A stretch of 64,000 nt of DNA from Alicycliphilus denitrificans K601 (GCF_000204645.1 NC_015422.1:558001-622000), one strand, 5' to 3'; positions 1-8,952 are shown, counted from the first letter of the stretch. Notes: a model not told the origin generated them from the letters alone. Translations and numbers: made by a program.

Positions 1-535
1 GCAGGGACGCGTTGGCGTCCAGGATGCGGCCGTCGCGGTGGAAGGCCAGGCCCTCCTCGGTGGCCTCGGCGAACTTGCGCATGCGCTCCTCGCTCTGGCG
101 CACGGCCTGCTCGGCCTCCAGGCGCTCGGTGACGTCGTTGACCAGCACCAGTATGCCCGGCGTGGCGAGGCGGCCGCCGCGCGGCTCCAGCTGCGGCCGC
201 AGACTGAACTCCAGCATGCGCATGCGGCCGTCCGGCCCCGCCTGCTGGCACAGGTGTTGCACGGTCTCACCCCCGAGCGCGCGCTGCACGCAGGGCAGGA
301 TCTGCTGCCAGGTCTGCTCGCCCAGGATGTCGCGCGCGGTGGTGCCGAGGATGCCGTCCGCCGTCCGCTCCATGAAATCGGCGAAGCGCTGGTTGGCGAA
401 GCGGCAGCGCAGTTCCGGGGATTCGTAGTAGGCCAGCATGACCGGCACGGTGTCGGCCACCAGGCGCAGCAGCGCTGCGCTGGCGTGCGAGCCCGATCCG
501 GACGGGACGGGGTCGGAGGGGGGCTTTGCGGGCAT
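1..535 (-). CDS. PAS-domain sensor protein, N-terminal part (truncated by window edge)
   Basis: Reading from an ATG at 533-535, this frame stays open to base 1, giving the first 178 codons of a larger protein. After a short Ser/Pro-rich leader it has a PAS domain (about residues 20-140; AYYESPELRCRFANQRFADF, then an EFSLRP strand and LVNDVTERLEAEQA), followed by the start of a second PAS unit (EERMRKFAEATEEGLAFHRD). The PAS/PAC pattern is typical of cytoplasmic sensor kinases or diguanylate cyclase/phosphodiesterases. The output domain lies outside the window, so the class is unknown. It is divergent from the CDF exporter gene, with about 100 bp between start codons. Confidence 0.8.
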   Translation of the reverse strand, partial: MPAKPPSDPVPSGSGSHASAALLRLVADTVPVMLAYYESPELRCRFANQRFADFMERTADGILGTTARDILGEQTWQQILPCVQRALGGETVQHLCQQAGPDGRMRMLEFSLRPQLEPRGGRLATPGILVLVNDVTERLEAEQAVRQSEERMRKFAEATEEGLAFHRDGRILDANASL

Positions 536-637
536 GGGCGGTGGCCGAAGGGTCTGCAAGCTTATAGCGTATTGCCCGTACTTTGGCGAGCGCGGCGCAT
601 GTCCTTTCGGCCAGTGGGGGGCAGGGATAATCCCGAC

Positions 638-1591
638 ATGCCCCATGCCGCCGCCAGATCCCTGCATGTCCCCGCCTGGATGACGCCCCACAATCTGCTG
701 CGCGCCTCGATGGGCGTGGCCGTGCTGACCATCGCCCTCAAGACCCTGGCCTGGTGGATCAGCGGCTCGGTCGGGCTGCTGTCGGACGCGCTGGAGTCCT
801 TTGTGAACCTGGCCGGCGCCATGTTCGCCCTGGCCATGGTGACCGTGGCCCGCCGCCCGGCGGACGCGGACCACCCTTATGGCCACCACAAGGCAGAGTA
901 TTTCTCCTCGGGCTTCGAAGGCATCCTCATCGTGGGCGCGAGTATCGCCATCCTCTGGGCGGCCGTGCTGCGCCTCATGCACCCGCAGCCGCTGGAGCAG
1001 CTCGGCTGGGGCATGGGCCTGTCGCTGCTGAGCACCGCCTGCAACGGCCTGCTGGCCTGGGGCATGCTGCGCGCGGCGCAGGTGCACCGCTCCCTGGCGC
1101 TGGAGGGCGATGCGCGCCACCTGATGACCGACGTGTGGACCTCCATCGGCGTGGTCGTCGGCCTGCTGGCCGCCAGCGCCACGGGCTGGACGTGGATGGA
1201 CCCGCTGGTGGCCATCGGCGTGGCGCTGAACATCCTGCGCGAGGGCGGCGCGCTGATCTGGCGCGCATCGCAGGGCCTGATGGACGAGGCCATGGAGCCC
1301 ACGCTGCTGGCGCGCGTGTACACCGTGCTGCAAGAGTACGGCGGCGCCAGCGGGGGGGCCGTGCACTTCGACAGCCTGACCTCGCGCCGCGCCGGCGCGC
1401 GCAGCTTCGTCGATCTGCACATGCACGTGCCCGGGCGCTGGACGCTGGCCGAGGCTGCCCGGCAGCGCAGCGAGGTGGAGCAGGCACTGATGCAGGCCGT
1501 GCCCGGCCTGCGCGCCACCATCGAGCTGCTGCCCGAGGACCATGACACGGTGTTCGAACAGAAGGTGCAGGCCGGGGAGGAGCAGCCATGA
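638..1591 (+). CDS. Cation diffusion facilitator (CDF) family metal efflux protein
   Basis: A 317-residue inner-membrane CDF transporter that exports divalent metal cations in exchange for protons. Hydrophobic helices lie around residues 21-45, 50-70, 91-112, 120-142 and 162-185, with a soluble C-terminal domain from about 210. The transport-site signature is visible as D50 in TM2 ([12 protein letters not shown]) and H161-x3-D165 in TM5, plus the family motif [10 protein letters not shown] at 79-88. TM2 has Ser54 where many zinc transporters have Asp or His, so zinc specificity should not be assumed. The open frame runs far upstream, but homology begins near the ATG at 638. Its last four bases overlap the dtd start (ATGA), implying coupled translation. 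Confidence 0.9.
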   Translation: MPHAAARSLHVPAWMTPHNLLRASMGVAVLTIALKTLAWWISGSVGLLSDALESFVNLAGAMFALAMVTVARRPADADHPYGHHKAEYFSSGFEGILIVGASIAILWAAVLRLMHPQPLEQLGWGMGLSLLSTACNGLLAWGMLRAAQVHRSLALEGDARHLMTDVWTSIGVVVGLLAASATGWTWMDPLVAIGVALNILREGGALIWRASQGLMDEAMEPTLLARVYTVLQEYGGASGGAVHFDSLTSRRAGARSFVDLHMHVPGRWTLAEAARQRSEVEQALMQAVPGLRATIELLPEDHDTVFEQKVQAGEEQP

Positions 1592-2031
1592 TCGGCCTGC
1601 TGCAGCGCGTGAGCGAGGCGCGCGTGGAAATCGCCGGCGAGGTGGCCGGCCGCATCGGCGCGGGCCTGCTGGCCCTGGTCTGCGCCGAGCAGGGCGACGG
1701 CGAGCAGCAGGCCGACAAGCTGCTGGCCAAGATACTCAAGCTGCGCATCTTCACCGACGAGGCCGGCAAGATGAACCGCAGCGTGCAGGACGTGGGCGGC
1801 GGCCTGCTCATCGTGAGCCAGTTCACCCTGGCCGCCGACACGCGCGGCGGCAACCGCCCCGGCTTCAGCCAGGCGGCGGCGCCCGCCGAGGGCGAGCGCC
1901 TGTACGACTACTTCGTGGCCCGGGCGCGCGCCGCGTACCCGGAGGTGGCCACGGGGCGCTTCGGCGCCAGCATGCAGGTGCACCTGGTCAACGACGGGCC
2001 GGTGACCATTCCGCTGCGCATCGCGCCTTGA
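1588..2031 (+). CDS. dtd: D-aminoacyl-tRNA deacylase
   Basis: A 147-residue protein of standard Dtd length. Dtd hydrolyses D-amino acids (and Gly misloaded on tRNA-Ala) from tRNA in the cytoplasm. Both signature motifs are present: SQFTLAADT at 77-85 and the cross-subunit NDGPVT at 135-140 that builds the chiral proofreading pocket. The start ATG overlaps the CDF stop codon by four bases, so the two genes form a small operon although their functions are unrelated. The family assignment is secure from the motifs. Confidence 0.95.
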   Translation: MIGLLQRVSEARVEIAGEVAGRIGAGLLALVCAEQGDGEQQADKLLAKILKLRIFTDEAGKMNRSVQDVGGGLLIVSQFTLAADTRGGNRPGFSQAAAPAEGERLYDYFVARARAAYPEVATGRFGASMQVHLVNDGPVTIPLRIAP

Positions 2032-2040
2032 TTGCTCATG

Positions 2041-2092
2041 AATTAATAGCTTATTGCGCTTGATGGGAAAGCGATACAGGCCAATTCGGCCA
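2041..2092. repeat. Copy of the dispersed AGCTAT/GCGCTT intergenic repeat
   Basis: Located between the convergent dtd and TSUP genes. It contains AATAGCTTATTGCGCTTGAT, then AAAGCG and GGCCAATTCGGCC, the same ordered blocks (AATAGCT, GCGCTT, AAGCG, GGCCA) seen at 45.5 kb and, in part, at 42.75 kb. It is clearly more AT-rich than its flanks. It may act as a bidirectional terminator, but no T-run follows the dyad. Confidence 0.6.
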
Positions 2093-2096
2093 TGAT

Positions 2097-2843
2097 TCAC
2101 TGTTTCCAGAAGAACAGCCCCGCCATCACCAGCCCCGTCGCCACGATGCCCCAGCGCAGCACGGGCGCGGGCAGCCGGCGCGCCGCGCGCGCGCCGCCGT
2201 AGCCGCCCAGCGTGGCGGCCACCATCATCAGGAGGGCCTGCGGCCACAGCACGATGCCGCCCGCCGCGTAGATCGCCACGGCGATGGCCGTGAGCAGGGC
2301 GGAGACGAGGTTCTTCATGCCGTTCATGGCGTTCAGCTGCGTCTGCCCCAGCAGGCCGAACAGCGCCAGCAGCAGGATGCCCAGCCCCCCGTTGAAATAG
2401 CCGCCATAGGCCGCCACGGCCAGCATGCCCAGGCTGGCCTTCCAGGGCGCGGCGCCGTGCCGGCCCGAGCCCGCCCACTGCCGCAGCTGCGGCCCGAAGG
2501 CGAACAGGGCGGTGGCCGCCAGCAGCAGCCAGGGCACGACCTTGCGGAAGGTGGCGTCGGGCGTTACCAGCAGCAGCGCCGCGCCGGCCGAGCCGCCCGC
2601 GAGCGACAGCGCGACCACGGCGCGCATCGACAGGCCCGGCGGCGGCTGCATGTCCTCGCGAAAGCCCCAGGCGCCCGCCATGTAGCCGGGCAGCAGCGCC
2701 ACGGTGCCGGTGGCATTGGCCACCACGGGCGGCACGCCGGTGAAAACCAGCGCGGGCAGGGTGAGGAAGCTGCCGCCGCCCGCGACGGCGTTGAGGGCGC
2801 CGGCGACGAAGGCGGCGGCGAGGAGCAGGGGGGTGCCGAACAT
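2097..2843 (-). CDS. TSUP (TauE/SafE) family membrane exporter
   Basis: A 248-residue, highly hydrophobic protein of the sulfite exporter TauE/SafE family (former DUF81). It opens with the family signature FVAGALNAVAGGGSFLTLPA (residues 12-31) and a second glycine-rich repeat appears as YGGYFNGGLGILLLA near residue 146. About seven or eight membrane segments can be drawn. TSUP members move sulfite, sulfoacetate, hypotaurine or other small organosulfur anions across the inner membrane. No sulfur genes are nearby, so the substrate is unknown. It is convergent with dtd and lies downstream of a long palindrome. Confidence 0.85.
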   Translation of the reverse strand: MFGTPLLLAAAFVAGALNAVAGGGSFLTLPALVFTGVPPVVANATGTVALLPGYMAGAWGFREDMQPPPGLSMRAVVALSLAGGSAGAALLLVTPDATFRKVVPWLLLAATALFAFGPQLRQWAGSGRHGAAPWKASLGMLAVAAYGGYFNGGLGILLLALFGLLGQTQLNAMNGMKNLVSALLTAIAVAIYAAGGIVLWPQALLMMVAATLGGYGGARAARRLPAPVLRWGIVATGLVMAGLFFWKQ

Positions 2844-2880
2844 CGGGGCGATGTTATGCGCCGAGGGGCAGCCCGAAGGG

Positions 2881-2979
2881 AAAGGCAGCCGGGCGGCGCA
2901 TTGCGTCGTTGCGGCTCGCTTGCGTAGCCGAGCTACGCGGCACTCGCCACGCCTAGCACTGCACCGCCCGGCTGCCTTT
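2881..2979. repeat. 99-bp imperfect palindrome
   Basis: The outer arms are 20 bp each (2881-2900 and 2960-2979), complementary except at one base. The centre is GCGTAGC-CGA-GCTACGC, a perfect 7-bp stem around a three-base loop at about 2931-2947. The intervening arms pair partially, with G:T wobbles. The whole element can fold as one long hairpin or cruciform. It lies between the TSUP gene (its start side) and the end of the LysR gene, both on the minus strand, so it could terminate LysR transcripts. It is not followed by a T-tract on either strand. Its composition resembles mobile intergenic repeats. Confidence 0.75.
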
Positions 2980-3008
2980 CGCGTGGGGAAATCATTCGAT
3001 GACAGGCC

Positions 3009-3956
3009 CTAAGGCGCCGGTGTTTCGCCCGAGGCCGCGAGCCCCAGCGTGGAGCGCAGCAGGGCCACGCGGGGATTGGCCACGGCGCCGCGGTATATCA
3101 ACGCTACCGGGCCGGTGGAGATGCCCGGCACGGCCCTGACCTCGCGCACGCCCAGCGATGCGGGCGCAGCCCGCAGGGACGCACTGGGGACGGCGCTGAT
3201 GCCCAGCCCCGCCTTGACCAGCTGCAGGTTGGTGAACGGACTGGTGGACTCGATCACGGGCGTCGGCGACATCACGCTTTCGCGGCGGAATACCTCCTCC
3301 ATCATGCGCCGCAGCATCGAGCTGCGCGTGGGCAGGACCCAGCGCTGGCGCGCCAGGTATTCCCAGTCACAGGTGTGCGCATGGCCTGCGGGGTGGTCCG
3401 CCGGGGCGATGACGGTGAAGGCCGCATCGAACAGCTTCTCATAGCGCAGGGGCTGGCCGGCGGCTTCGGGCAGTTCCGTGGGGTAGCTGGTGATGAGTGC
3501 GTCGAGCTGGCCGGCCAGCAGGCATTCCACCAGCAGCGGAACCCGTTCCTCTTGCAATTGCACCCGGACATGGGGGTGCTCCGCGATCAGCCGGGACAGC
3601 ACTTCGGGCAGATACCCCTGGGCCACGAAGGGCGGCGCGCCGATGCGCAGCTGGGTGACGGCAGGCTGCTGCGAGGTTTCTTGGCCCAGGTGCGCCAGTT
3701 CGTTGAGCAGCATTGCCGCCCCGCGGATGGCGGTCTCGCCCTGGGGCGTGGGCTCCAGCCCGCGCGCGGTGCGTATGAAGAGCGGTGCGCCGAAGGCGGC
3801 TTCGATCTCGCCCAGGGCCTTGCTCAGCGCCGGCTGCGTCAGGTGCATCAGGCCGGCTGCCGCGCGCAGGCTGCCGCCCTCGTGCAGGGCCAGCAGCAAT
3901 TGCAGGTGCCTGAAGCGCAGGCGGGATAGCAGGCGCTGTGGGTCGAAGTCCGGCAT
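3009..3956 (-). CDS. LysR-family transcriptional regulator
   Basis: A 315-residue LysR-type regulator. The N-terminal winged HTH spans about residues 15-75, with the recognition region HLTQPALSKALGEIEAAFG and the wing (ARGLEPTPQGE). The effector-binding domain follows from about residue 100 to 300. It is transcribed divergently from the Bug/CaiB/AcuI/acyl-CoA ligase operon, the standard arrangement for a LysR protein that controls its neighbour in response to a pathway metabolite. The effector is therefore probably a carboxylic acid or CoA ester handled by that operon (inference). Confidence 0.92.
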   Translation of the reverse strand: MPDFDPQRLLSRLRFRHLQLLLALHEGGSLRAAAGLMHLTQPALSKALGEIEAAFGAPLFIRTARGLEPTPQGETAIRGAAMLLNELAHLGQETSQQPAVTQLRIGAPPFVAQGYLPEVLSRLIAEHPHVRVQLQEERVPLLVECLLAGQLDALITSYPTELPEAAGQPLRYEKLFDAAFTVIAPADHPAGHAHTCDWEYLARQRWVLPTRSSMLRRMMEEVFRRESVMSPTPVIESTSPFTNLQLVKAGLGISAVPSASLRAAPASLGVREVRAVPGISTGPVALIYRGAVANPRVALLRSTLGLAASGETPAP

Positions 3957-4060
3957 AAGTGATTACCAAAGGTTTTCGATCCATAGAAACATATCACTAT
4001 TAGAAAACTCATGGCTCACCTATCCTGCCTCCACTACGACACGCGACAAGGAGACACACC
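3957..4060. promoter_or_regulatory. Divergent control region of LysR gene and Bug operon
   Basis: This 104-bp AT-rich spacer separates the LysR start codon from the Bug start codon. An inverted repeat AGTGAT (3958-3963) / ATCACT (3993-3998) is a candidate operator arm pair, and ATACCAAA-like and TATCCT-like AT-rich blocks could supply -10 elements. A strong ribosome site (AAGGAG) lies 8 bp before the Bug ATG. The regulatory role is inferred from position and the dyad. Confidence 0.5.
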
Positions 4061-5032
4061 ATGGATAGACGCGCCTTTCTCGCCAGCGCATTGGCAGCTA
4101 CGGCCACCTCCGCGGCTTGGGCGAACAGCTTTCCTTCCCGCCCGGTGCGGGTGATTTCGCCCTATGCCGCCGGCGGCGGGCCGGACGTGCAACTGCGCCA
4201 GACGGGCCCGTCGCTGGGCGAGGTGCTGGGCCAATCCATCGTGATCGAGAACAAGGTCGGGGCGGCGGGCGTGCTGGCCGCCCAGTACGTGGCGCAGCAG
4301 CCGGCCGACGGCTATACCTGCCTGCTGGGCTCCAATACCCACTTGATCCAGAAACTTCTGCAGCCGGGGCTGCGCTTCGACCCGATCGGGGACTTCGCCC
4401 CCGTCAGCAATCTGATGTCCTCGCCCACGGTGCTGGTGGTGCGTGCCGATGCGCCGTGGCGCACGGCCCAGGAGCTGATCGCCGCGCTCAAGGCGCAGCC
4501 GGCGCAGGCCAACTATGGCTCGGGCGGCATTGGCACATCGGCCCACCTGGCCGGTGCCACGCTGGCGTCGCTGGCCGGGCTGCAGGTGACCCACATCCCG
4601 CTCAAGGGCTCGGTGGAGATCGCCGCCTCGCTGATCCGGGGCGACACCCAATATGCGTTCCCGGTGGCGGGCACGGGCATTCCCCAGGTGCAGGGCGGCA
4701 AGCTGCGCGCCCTGGCCGTGACCAGCCGCAAGCGCCTGAGCCAGTTGCCCGACGTGCCGACGCTGCAGGAAGTGCTGAACAACGAACTGGCGGTGCAGGA
4801 GTCATGGTTCGGCCTGTGGGCCCCGGCCAAGACGCCGCCGGCCGTGCTGGACACCCTCAATGCCGCGGTACGCAAGGTGGCGGCGCAGCCTGCGCTGCGC
4901 GCGGCCTTCGAGGCCGTGGGCAACGAGGCCACGGCCAGCGCGTCGCCCCAGGCGTTTGCCGACTTCGTGCGCAGCGAGAACCGCAAGTGGGCCGAGATCA
5001 TCCAGCTGGCCGGCATCACGGCCAACAGTTGA
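4061..5032 (+). CDS. Bug-family tripartite tricarboxylate transporter substrate-binding protein
   Basis: A 323-residue periplasmic receptor of the TctC/Bug family. The signal peptide MDRRAFLASALAATATSAAWA has a twin Arg, so Tat or Sec export is possible; cleavage is likely after AWA. The mature part has the family core: PVRVISPYAAGGGPDVQLRQ, the loop VIENKVGAAGVLAAQYVA and a later ATLASLAG...VPTLQE region. Such receptors bind carboxylates (citrate, aromatic acids, amino acids). No TctA/TctB membrane genes are in the window, so this is one of the orphan Bug receptors common in Burkholderiales. It is the first gene of the LysR-linked operon and suggests the ligand is the operon substrate. Confidence 0.92.
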   Translation: MDRRAFLASALAATATSAAWANSFPSRPVRVISPYAAGGGPDVQLRQTGPSLGEVLGQSIVIENKVGAAGVLAAQYVAQQPADGYTCLLGSNTHLIQKLLQPGLRFDPIGDFAPVSNLMSSPTVLVVRADAPWRTAQELIAALKAQPAQANYGSGGIGTSAHLAGATLASLAGLQVTHIPLKGSVEIAASLIRGDTQYAFPVAGTGIPQVQGGKLRALAVTSRKRLSQLPDVPTLQEVLNNELAVQESWFGLWAPAKTPPAVLDTLNAAVRKVAAQPALRAAFEAVGNEATASASPQAFADFVRSENRKWAEIIQLAGITANS

Positions 5033-5045
5033 GCCGAAAGCGAGA

Positions 5046-6302
5046 ATGGATATGGACAAGCCGTTGCAAGGGGTGCGCGTCGTCGACATGTCGCACGTGA
5101 TCGCGGGGCCGCTGGCCTCGCACTACCTGGCCCAGCTGGGGGCCGAGGTCATCAAGATCGAGCCGCCCGGCGGCGAGGTCATGCGCAACAGCCATGCGCC
5201 GGGGGAAAAGAACGAGGGTGGACTGCCTTCGGGATTCGTGGCGCTCAATGCCGGCAAGCGCTCCCTGGCGGTGGACATCCGCCAGCCCGAAGGAGCGGAC
5301 ATCGTGCGTGCGCTGGCCCGCACGGCCGACGTGTTCATCGAGAACTTCCGCCCCGGCGTGGTGGCGCGCTACGGCCTGGGCTACGAGGATATCCGGGCGC
5401 TGCGGCCCGATGTCGTCTACTGCTCCATCTCGGGCTTCGGCCAGCAGGGCGACTGGGCCCGGCGCGGCGCCTACGACCACGTGGTGCAGGCGCTGACCGG
5501 CATGATGATGATGGCGGGCGACGATGAGCACGCGCCGCCCGTGAAAGTGGGCTTCCCGGTGATCGACGTGGCCGTCGGCATGCTGGGCGCGCTGTCGATC
5601 ACGGCCGCGCTGCACAAGCGCAATGCCGGCACGCCGGGCGCACGTGCCGGCCAGCACATCGATGCCTCCATGCTGCAGGCTTCGATGATGCTCATGTACC
5701 CGCATGCCTGCACCTATCTCACCCATGGCACCGAGCCCCGGCGCGTGGGCAATCGCGGCTACACCGGCAGCCCGGCGGCCGACACCTACCGGTGCGCCGA
5801 TGGCTGGCTGTCCACCGCCGCCAACACGCCGGCGCAGTTCCGGCTGCTGGCCGGCGTGCTCGGGCTGGAGGCCCTGTGCGACGACGCGGCGCTGCTCGAC
5901 ATCGACGCCTTCAACGCGCCGCAAGGGGGCTTCGTCGTCGCACGCGACCTGCCCGCGCTGCAGGAGCGCCTGCGCGCCGCCTTCGCCGGGCGTAGCGCTG
6001 CCGACATGGAGGCGCGGCTCAACGCGGTGGGTGTGCCGGCCGCGCGCGTGCGGCGCCTGGGGGAATTCCTGGACGAAGCGCGGGATACCGGTGCGCTGCG
6101 GCCCGTGCGCTATGGTGCGCAGGGCTCGGACGTGCAGACCCCGGGCCTGGGTTTCCGGCTCGGAGGCTGCGAGCCGGCCCCGCAAACGCCCGCCCCCGGC
6201 CTGGGCCAGCATGGCCATGCACTGCTGCAGGAACTGGGCATCGAGGATGCCGTCATCGAGCAGCTGCATCGCAACGGCGTGCTGGGCGGGGCGCATCACT
6301 GA
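5046..6302 (+). CDS. CaiB/BaiF family III CoA-transferase
   Basis: A 418-residue class III CoA-transferase, which moves CoA between carboxylates through an aspartyl-CoA thioester. The N-terminal core GVRVVDMSHVIAGPLASHYL and AEVIKIEPPGGE are diagnostic, and the catalytic Asp is D206 in the family motif AGQHIDASML. Length fits the family. The ATG at 5046 lies 13 bp after the Bug stop; a second in-frame ATG follows two codons later. Together with the downstream acyl-CoA reductase and acyl-CoA synthetase it indicates activation of an organic acid to a CoA ester. The precise acid cannot be told from sequence. Confidence 0.92.
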   Translation: MDMDKPLQGVRVVDMSHVIAGPLASHYLAQLGAEVIKIEPPGGEVMRNSHAPGEKNEGGLPSGFVALNAGKRSLAVDIRQPEGADIVRALARTADVFIENFRPGVVARYGLGYEDIRALRPDVVYCSISGFGQQGDWARRGAYDHVVQALTGMMMMAGDDEHAPPVKVGFPVIDVAVGMLGALSITAALHKRNAGTPGARAGQHIDASMLQASMMLMYPHACTYLTHGTEPRRVGNRGYTGSPAADTYRCADGWLSTAANTPAQFRLLAGVLGLEALCDDAALLDIDAFNAPQGGFVVARDLPALQERLRAAFAGRSAADMEARLNAVGVPAARVRRLGEFLDEARDTGALRPVRYGAQGSDVQTPGLGFRLGGCEPAPQTPAPGLGQHGHALLQELGIEDAVIEQLHRNGVLGGAHH

Positions 6303-6334
6303 AGCCATTCGTTTCCCATCCGACGGAGTTTCTT

Positions 6335-7321
6335 ATGTTCAAGGCCCTGCTGCTCACCCAACCCGCCCCGCGCGAAACCCATGCCGAATGCGTGGAGATC
6401 GACGAGTCCCGCCTGCCCGAGGGCACGGTGCGCGTTGCGGTCTCGCATTCGACGCTGAACTACAAGGACGCGCTGGCCATCACCGGCCGCTCGCCCGTGG
6501 TGCGGCAGTTCCCCATGGTGCCCGGCATCGACTTCGCGGGAACGGTGATCGACAGCGAGGACGAGCGCTTTCGCCCCGGCGATGCGGTGCTGCTCAACGG
6601 CTGGGGCGTGGGCGAAACGCACTGGGGCGGCCTCGCGCAGCAGGCGCGGGTCAATGGCGACTGGCTGATCCGCCGGCCCGAGGCGTTCAGTGCCCAGGAT
6701 GTGATGGCCATCGGCACCGCGGGCTACACGGCGATGCTGTGCGTGATGGCGCTGCAGGACCGCGGCGTCGCGCCCGCCGATGGCCCCGTGCTGGTCACCG
6801 GTGCCAACGGCGGCGTGGGCAGCATTGCCGTTGCCTTGCTGGCGCGCCTGGGCTTCGAGGTGCACGCCAGCACCGGCCGCCCGGAGCAGGCCGCGCATCT
6901 GCAGGCGCTGGGCGCCGCGCAGATCGTGGAGCGCGGCAGCCTGGACGCGCCGGGCAAGCCGCTGCAGAAGGAACGCTGGGCCGCGGCCGTGGACAGCGTG
7001 GGCAGCCATACGCTGGCCAACGTCTGCGCCAGCGTGCGCTACGGCGGCTGCGTGGCCGCGTGCGGACTGGCGCAGGGCATGGACCTGCCAGCCACGGTCG
7101 CACCCTTCATCCTGCGCGGCGTGTCCCTGCTGGGCATCGACAGCGTCTATGCCCCCGTGCAGCGGCGCGAGCGGGCCTGGCAGCGCCTGGCGCAGGAGTT
7201 GCCGCGCGAGGTGCTGCAGCGCAATACCGAAGTGGCAGGGCTGGCCGACGTCGTGGCGCTGGCGCCCCGCCTGCTGGCGGGACAGGTGCGCGGCCGGGTG
7301 GTGGTGGATACGGCGCGCTGA
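6335..7321 (+). CDS. AcuI/YhdH-type NADPH-dependent acrylyl-CoA reductase family protein
   Basis: A 328-residue zinc-free MDR-superfamily oxidoreductase. The start MFKALLLTQ, the STLNYKDALAITG segment (about 48-60) and PGIDFAGTV (about 65-73) are typical of YhdH/AcuI. The Rossmann glycine motif VTGANGGVGSIAVALL lies near residues 155-170. AcuI reduces acrylyl-CoA to propionyl-CoA, detoxifying the intermediate formed in 3-hydroxypropionate or DMSP breakdown. Here it sits between a CoA-transferase and an acyl-CoA ligase, so it probably reduces a 2-enoyl-CoA or related quinone-like intermediate of the same pathway. Confidence 0.85.
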   Translation: MFKALLLTQPAPRETHAECVEIDESRLPEGTVRVAVSHSTLNYKDALAITGRSPVVRQFPMVPGIDFAGTVIDSEDERFRPGDAVLLNGWGVGETHWGGLAQQARVNGDWLIRRPEAFSAQDVMAIGTAGYTAMLCVMALQDRGVAPADGPVLVTGANGGVGSIAVALLARLGFEVHASTGRPEQAAHLQALGAAQIVERGSLDAPGKPLQKERWAAAVDSVGSHTLANVCASVRYGGCVAACGLAQGMDLPATVAPFILRGVSLLGIDSVYAPVQRRERAWQRLAQELPREVLQRNTEVAGLADVVALAPRLLAGQVRGRVVVDTAR

Positions 7322-7376
7322 GCCGGGGGCCTTGCGCCGGGAAATCCGGGGGCCTGGGCTGCTCTACGATGGCGGC

Positions 7377-8936
7377 ATGAACCACCTCCACACCGGCGGC
7401 ACCATGGCCGCGCAGCATCGTTCGGCCTTCCGGGCCTTTGCCGGCCGCGAGGCCCTGGTAGGCGGCGGAGTGCGCTGGTCCTATGCCGGGCTCGCTGAGC
7501 GCTGCCACCGCATGGCGCGCTATTTCCAGTCCCTGGGCCTGGGGCGCCAGGACGGCATCGCCATGCTGGCGGGCAACACGCCCGAGGCGGTGGTCGTTGT
7601 CATTGCGGCCCAGCTGCTGGGGCTGCGCTACACGGCGCTGCACCCCATGGGGGCGCTGGAGGACCAGGGCTTCGTGCTGCGCGACGCCGGCATCCGGCTG
7701 CTGGTGGTGGACGGCGCGCGCTTTGCCGGGCGCGGGGCCGAGCTGGCAGCGCTGGGCATCGCCCGGACGGTGGTCTCGCTGGGGCCCGCCCCGTTCGGCG
7801 CCGACGCGGTCGCGGCCTCGGCGGCGTTCGACGGCTCGGAAACGCCCATCGAGGTCCAGCCCGACGACGTGCACAAGATCTCCTACACCGGCGGCACCAC
7901 GGGCCGGTCCAAGGGCGTGGTCCACCGCCAGCGCACGGCGCTGACCATGCTGCTGCAGCAGCTGGGCGGCTGGGAGTGGCCCGCGCCGGCGCGCTGCCTG
8001 GTGGCCACGCCCATCTCGCACGCGGGCGGCTCGCTGGTGCTGCCAACCCTGCTGCGCGGCGGCACGCTGGTGCTGGCCGACAAGTTCTCGCCGGCTTCGC
8101 TCCTGCAGACCGTGCAGGACGAGCGCATCAGCGTGACCTTTCTGGTGCCGACGCAGATCTACGCGCTGCTCGACTGCGCCGACCGCGCGCGCTACGACCT
8201 GTCGAGCCTGCAGCTCGTGCTCTACGGCGCGGCGCCCATTGCCCCGGCGCGGCTGGCCGAGGCGCTGCGCGTGTTTGGCCCCATCTTCGGCCAGATCTAC
8301 GGCCAGGCCGAGGCGCCCATGACCATCGCCTATCTGCGCAGGGACGAGCACGACCCGCAGCGGCCCGCGCTGCTGCAGTCCTGCGGCCGCCCCCTGCCCG
8401 GTAACGAGGTGCGGCTGCTGGACGCGCAGCTGCGCGAGGTGCCGCCCGGCGAGGTCGGCGAACTGTGCGTGCGCGGCCCGCTGGTCATGGACGGCTACCT
8501 GAACCGCCCCGAGGAGACCGCCAAGGCCCTTGCCGGCGACTGGTTGCACACGGGCGACATGGCGCGCATGGACGAGCAGGGCTACCTGTACCTGGTGGAC
8601 CGCGCCAAGGACATGATCATCACCGGCGGCTTCAACGTCTATTCGACCGAGGTCGAGGCCTGCCTAGCGCTGCACCCGGCGGTGGCGCAGTCGGCGGTGA
8701 TCGGCATCCCCAACGCCAAGTGGGGCGAGGCGGTCCTGGCCGTGGTGGTGCCCAGGCCCGGCGCGGCCTGCCCCGAGCCGCAGGAGCTGATGGCCTTCGT
8801 GCAGCGGCACAAGGGGCCGGTGCTCGCGCCCAAGGCGGTGCAGTTTGCCGAGGCGCTGCCGCTCACGCCGCTGGGCAAGGTGGACAAGAAGACGCTGCGC
8901 GCGCAGTTCTGGCAGGGGCAGGAGCGCCTCGTCTGA
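7377..8936 (+). CDS. Class I acyl-CoA synthetase (AMP-binding family)
   Basis: A 519-residue ANL-superfamily ligase that activates a carboxylate through an acyl-adenylate and transfers it to CoA. The P-loop YTGGTTGRSKG is at 170-180, the adenine motif YGQAEAPMTIAYL near 305, the hinge (HTGDMARMDEQGYLYLVDRAKDMII) near 400 and the catalytic lysine in PLGKVDKKTL near the C-terminus. The ATG at 7377 starts just before recognisable homology; the upstream open frame overlapping acuI is not part of the gene. It is the last gene of the LysR-linked operon. Substrate may be a short, branched or aromatic acid. Confidence 0.9.
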   Translation: MNHLHTGGTMAAQHRSAFRAFAGREALVGGGVRWSYAGLAERCHRMARYFQSLGLGRQDGIAMLAGNTPEAVVVVIAAQLLGLRYTALHPMGALEDQGFVLRDAGIRLLVVDGARFAGRGAELAALGIARTVVSLGPAPFGADAVAASAAFDGSETPIEVQPDDVHKISYTGGTTGRSKGVVHRQRTALTMLLQQLGGWEWPAPARCLVATPISHAGGSLVLPTLLRGGTLVLADKFSPASLLQTVQDERISVTFLVPTQIYALLDCADRARYDLSSLQLVLYGAAPIAPARLAEALRVFGPIFGQIYGQAEAPMTIAYLRRDEHDPQRPALLQSCGRPLPGNEVRLLDAQLREVPPGEVGELCVRGPLVMDGYLNRPEETAKALAGDWLHTGDMARMDEQGYLYLVDRAKDMIITGGFNVYSTEVEACLALHPAVAQSAVIGIPNAKWGEAVLAVVVPRPGAACPEPQELMAFVQRHKGPVLAPKAVQFAEALPLTPLGKVDKKTLRAQFWQGQERLV

Positions 8937-8952
8937 GAACTACGCGATCTGA

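Noticed and set aside
5016..6308. 430-codon open frame on the minus strand opposite the CaiB/BaiF gene
   Set aside because: Antisense shadow in very GC-rich DNA. Its product is His/Arg/Gly-rich with no domain, while the plus-strand frame has a full CoA-transferase.
7107..8549. 480-codon minus-strand frame opposite the acyl-CoA synthetase
   Set aside because: Low-complexity composition and no motifs; the opposite strand encodes a complete ANL ligase.
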